A stretch of 64,000 nucleotides of DNA from Spirosoma oryzicola (GTDB taxonomy: Bacteria > Bacteroidota > Bacteroidia > Cytophagales > Spirosomataceae). The notes below the pieces were generated by a model that was not told the DNA's origin, did no database searches, and saw nothing but the letters and a program-made list of their open reading frames with translations. This document shows positions 61,522-64,000 of this stretch, piece by piece (position 1 is the first letter of the stretch; each line of letters opens with the position of its first letter). A program made the position numbers and the translations under genes. The DNA lies in the NCBI RefSeq assembly GCF_021233055.1, contig NZ_CP089538.1, positions 5,038,501 through 5,102,500 on the forward strand. The letters are read 5' to 3'.

Positions 61522-62097
61522 TTGAAACGTATTGCCCTCTTTGCTTCCGGCTCCGGCTCCAACGCGGAACAGATTGCTACCTACTTTGCCGATAATGCCG
61601 ACGTAACCGTTTCGCTTATCGTCTCCAACAACCACAAAGCAGGAGTTATCGACCGGGCGCGACGACTCCACATCCCGGTGTTGCTATTCGACCGCAAGAC
61701 ATTCTACGAAACGGATCAGATCACGGAGATTTTGCTTAACCAGCCAATCGATCTGATTGTATTGGCGGGGTTTATGTGGCTGATGCCGAGTAAACTGGTC
61801 CAGGCTTTTCCCGACAAAATCATCAACATTCACCCGGCTTTACTGCCTAAATTTGGGGGGAAAGGTATGTACGGCCACTTTGTACACGAAGCGGTGGTGG
61901 CAGCTAACGAAACCGAATCAGGGATTACTATCCACTACGTAAACGAACGCTACGACGAAGGACAAATCATTTTTCAGGCAAGCTGCCCGGTATTACCGAC
62001 CGATACGCCGGAGGACGTTGCCAAAAAAGTACAGGCTCTTGAACATGTTCATTACCCTCGCGTTGTAGCTGAGGTGCTGGCAAAACTTGATTCGTAA
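61522..62097 (+). CDS. purN: Phosphoribosylglycinamide formyltransferase
   Basis: Third step of purine synthesis, transferring formyl from 10-formyl-THF to GAR. The 191 residues begin at a TTG codon (61522): MKRIALFASGSGSNAEQI is the standard start, with the phosphate-binding GSGSN. Catalytic residues are Asn102 and His104 in INIHPALLPKF and Asp145 in NERYDEGQI. Six bases later a small lipoprotein gene begins. Confidence 0.95.
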   Translation: MKRIALFASGSGSNAEQIATYFADNADVTVSLIVSNNHKAGVIDRARRLHIPVLLFDRKTFYETDQITEILLNQPIDLIVLAGFMWLMPSKLVQAFPDKIINIHPALLPKFGGKGMYGHFVHEAVVAANETESGITIHYVNERYDEGQIIFQASCPVLPTDTPEDVAKKVQALEHVHYPRVVAEVLAKLDS

Positions 62098-62103
62098 AGA
62101 CGT

Positions 62104-62484
62104 ATGAAAAAACTTCTCCTACTGGCGCTCTTGCTAACCACAGCGGGCTGCTTCAAACCGATGGTTTATCTGCAACACAAAAATCACTACCCCGTTGATG
62201 TGTTTTACGAAAACCAGCGCCCTGAACGACCGTTCGATCCGATTCAGGATTTGGAAATGAAAGGAGAAATACCCGTGACGCAGCGGCAGCTGGTCAACCG
62301 ACGAATGCTTAGCCGGGGTAACGATGCACAACAGAAAGAACTATTGCTGTCACGGCTGACCATACAGGCTAAAAAACTAGGCGCAGACGCGTTGGTGGCT
62401 GTCCGATATACCTACTACACATCGACAACCGATAACGGCTACGTCATGAGTGGACTGGCCGTGAAATACAAGAAAGAATATTAA
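62104..62484 (+). CDS. Small lipoprotein of unknown function
   Basis: A 126-residue lipoprotein (MKKLLLLALLLTTAGC). The mature part has YPVDVFYENQRPERPFDPIQDLEMKGEIPVTQ (residues 29-60) and a C-terminal LTIQAKKLGADALVAVRYTYYTSTT, which recalls YbjQ/heavy-metal-binding-like small domains, but the match is loose. It is probably cotranscribed with purN. Its stop codon abuts the convergent DUF4834 stop. Confidence 0.75.
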   Translation: MKKLLLLALLLTTAGCFKPMVYLQHKNHYPVDVFYENQRPERPFDPIQDLEMKGEIPVTQRQLVNRRMLSRGNDAQQKELLLSRLTIQAKKLGADALVAVRYTYYTSTTDNGYVMSGLAVKYKKEY

Positions 62485-62718
62485 TTACTTGACCTCTTCA
62501 AAGTCAACGTACTCACCGCTGTTGTAGCGCGAATCGGACTCTTTCTTCGGACGACTGTCGACGCGAATTTCACCTTCACGGCGACCACCCCGAACGTCAT
62601 TCTGACGCTTCTGCTCTTTTACTAATTGCCGGCCAACGAGCAGATAAAAAACGAATCGGCGCACGGGTGGCACAAACAGAATAACAAGGGTGATGATGAA
62701 AAGATATTTAAACAGCAT
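62485..62718 (-). CDS. DUF4834 family membrane protein
   Basis: A 77-residue protein with one N-terminal helix (MLFKYLFIITLVILFVPPVR) and a charged cytoplasmic tail ending in YVDFEEVK, typical of the Bacteroidota DUF4834 family. Function unknown. Its stop codon directly follows the lipoprotein stop on the other strand. Confidence 0.82.
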   Translation of the reverse strand: MLFKYLFIITLVILFVPPVRRFVFYLLVGRQLVKEQKRQNDVRGGRREGEIRVDSRPKKESDSRYNSGEYVDFEEVK

Positions 62719-62787
62719 GTCGGAGTGTTGTTATTAGTTAAATAACGTAGGGTTGAGTCGTTTAGTTTTCCAGTGGGTCGAACGGTA

Positions 62788-62829
62788 TTTATGCGGGCTG
62801 ATCGGCCAAAAAAGATCAGCCCGCATAAA
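62788..62829. terminator. Hairpin terminator after the right-edge M28 gene
   Basis: TTTATGCGGGCTGATC (62788-62803) and GATCAGCCCGCATAAA (62814-62829) are exact inverted arms with a 10-nt A-rich loop. It lies 19 bases after the M28 stop on the minus strand. Confidence 0.75.
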
Positions 62830-62847
62830 AGCAGTCAGCCAGCCATA

Positions 62848-64000
62848 CTATTGCCCATACAAGGCTTTTCCAGCCGCTTCATACTTATCGCCCGCCGACC
62901 ATTGGGGACGCGTTGGCCGATCGGCGACCAGACGAGCCGCGTACGCAAAGGCCTGACAGAACTTGTGAACGTAGCCGTAATCGAGCGATTCGGGGTTGTC
63001 GATAGCCTGATGGTAGTACTTGCCAATGGCCTCGTCAAAGGCTTTGAAACCGGGCGAGAAAGTTGGTGACGGAATTCCTTTTGCGGCAAAACTAACGTTG
63101 TCAGACCGGTCGAAAAGGCCCTGTTCGGGAGCGGGTTCGGCAAAGACGCCTAGTCCAAACGTTTTAGCCGCCGTTTCAATTTCGGCTCTTGCGCCCGTGC
63201 GTTCCAGACCAATTACCGAAACAATCGTCGTATCGTTATAGCCAGCACCGTCGGTATTCAGGTCAAAAACGGTTTGTTTGAGCGGGACGAGTGGATGTTC
63301 GGCGTAGTAGCGGCTACCCAGCAAACCTACTTCCTCACCCGTCAACGCCAGCACCAGGATGGAGCGCTTAGGCCGCTGCTGCGAGAGTGCCTTGGCCGCT
63401 TCCAGAACAGAAACCGTTCCGAAGGCATTGTCCCGTGTTCCGTTGAAGATACTATCGCTGGGTTGATACGCACTGCCCCCCTGCTTACCCACACCGACAT
63501 GGTCGAAATGGGCCGACAGAATGACATATTCATTCTTTAGCTTTGGATCGGTTCCTTCGATAATACCGGCTACGTTAGCCGATGGCGCAGCCGACCGTGG
63601 GCGACCCGAGGTACGTAGCGTAACGGTTTGCCCGGCTTCTTTCAGTTGCTTGTACTGATTGTTGGCGTTGTTTACCCAGACATGAGCCATTGCTGCGCCG
63701 TTGCTACCCTCGATGGGTACTGAAATCTGCTCCCGGCTGAAATATTGGTTCACAAATCCCCACGGAATTGACTCGCTGTACAGTTCGATCAAGGCAGCGG
63801 CTCCTTTTTGGGAAGCCAGTTTCCGCTTTTCTGCCGACGCCCGGAAGATTTCACCCGGTCCCTTCGCTTCCGGCGAACCGCCTTGTACAACCACAATCCG
63901 TCCTTTCACGTCACGTCCTTTGTAGCCGTCTTCACCATCGGTCAGGCCGTACCCTACGTAGATAACCTCACCCGATACATTGGTTGGACCACCCGACATA
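62848..64000 (-). CDS. M28 family peptidase with PA domain, N-terminus missing (right edge)
   Basis: At least 384 residues of a zinc aminopeptidase; the 5' end lies outside the window. The ATG at 63999 is probably internal, since this family needs about 100 more residues with a signal peptide. Residues visible first form a protease-associated (PA) domain (VIYVGYGLTDGEDGYKGRDVKGRIVVV region), then the M28 core: LSAHFDHVGVG (His, Asp), GTRDNAFGTVSVLEA (bridging Asp), LTGEEVGLLGS (Glu pair) and NTDGAGYND (Asp). The late His is in YYHQAIDNPES. Confidence 0.9.
   Translation of the reverse strand, partial: MSGGPTNVSGEVIYVGYGLTDGEDGYKGRDVKGRIVVVQGGSPEAKGPGEIFRASAEKRKLASQKGAAALIELYSESIPWGFVNQYFSREQISVPIEGSNGAAMAHVWVNNANNQYKQLKEAGQTVTLRTSGRPRSAAPSANVAGIIEGTDPKLKNEYVILSAHFDHVGVGKQGGSAYQPSDSIFNGTRDNAFGTVSVLEAAKALSQQRPKRSILVLALTGEEVGLLGSRYYAEHPLVPLKQTVFDLNTDGAGYNDTTIVSVIGLERTGARAEIETAAKTFGLGVFAEPAPEQGLFDRSDNVSFAAKGIPSPTFSPGFKAFDEAIGKYYHQAIDNPESLDYGYVHKFCQAFAYAARLVADRPTRPQWSAGDKYEAAGKALYGQ

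Noticed and set aside
1..64000. tRNA, rRNA or CRISPR loci
   Set aside because: Gaps between genes were read for cloverleaf-like or regularly spaced repeats; none was convincing.

Overview
The window is a gene-dense chromosomal segment of a Bacteroidota bacterium. It most resembles the Cytophagales, probably a Spirosoma-like member of the Spirosomaceae; this is inferred from gene content, not from a search. Clade markers are the gliding lipoprotein GldD, a Bat-type VWA/DUF58 operon, DUF3078, DUF4296 and DUF4834 proteins, a TonB-dependent receptor, many lipoprotein and Sec signals, and at least two promoters of the Bacteroidota TTG-N19/20-TAnnTTTG type. Coding density is high and strands alternate in short operons. 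I see no rRNA, tRNA, CRISPR array, phage or transposase gene.

Layout. 1-9.2 kb: cell-envelope genes (the 5' end of a probable LptD-type gene, a peptidoglycan amidase, an MCE/MlaD protein), an acyl-CoA carboxylase carboxyltransferase, gldD with a cytochrome c, then AIM24, gltX and ridA. 9.4-19.7 kb: App1 phosphatase, a Tat-exported TIM-barrel protein, a two-gene His-rich membrane pair, an AraC-type regulator, an S41 peptidase, an AT-rich PIN toxin-antitoxin pair and endonuclease V. 19.8-29.8 kb: cytochrome bd oxidase (cydAB), a membrane patatin, a ModE-like regulator with a TonB receptor, a sorbosone-dehydrogenase-like protein and CsaA. 30.4-37 kb: a membrane class III nucleotide cyclase, a 1219-residue phosphoesterase/outer-membrane fusion, and an HD-PycTM (DUF5706) protein. 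37-46 kb: secreted peptidases (M28, S9) and three secreted amino-acid enzymes (two aminotransferases and an amine oxidase). 46-52 kb: a secreted Hint-domain protein, DUF3078 and a two-gene beta-oxidation operon. 52-64 kb: rnhB, the Bat-like operon, DUF4296-hemY, a polyprenol-phosphate glycosyltransferase, a RmlD-like SDR with DUF167, cyclophilin, an ABC ATPase, purN, small envelope proteins and a truncated M28 peptidase.

Most genes are housekeeping or envelope functions. The unusual material is: (i) the 31849-35508 protein, in which a calcineurin-like phosphoesterase, a segment with Fam20C/HipA-like kinase motifs, RTX-like repeats and an outer-membrane barrel occur in one chain; (ii) the HD-PycTM fusion one gene away from a membrane cyclase with non-canonical active-site residues; (iii) a ModE-type regulator followed by a TonB receptor whose start codon abuts a 13-bp-arm palindrome resembling a ModE operator; (iv) two long perfect palindromes 20 kb apart whose arms differ only by compensated changes; and (v) a secreted protein ending in a Hint domain.
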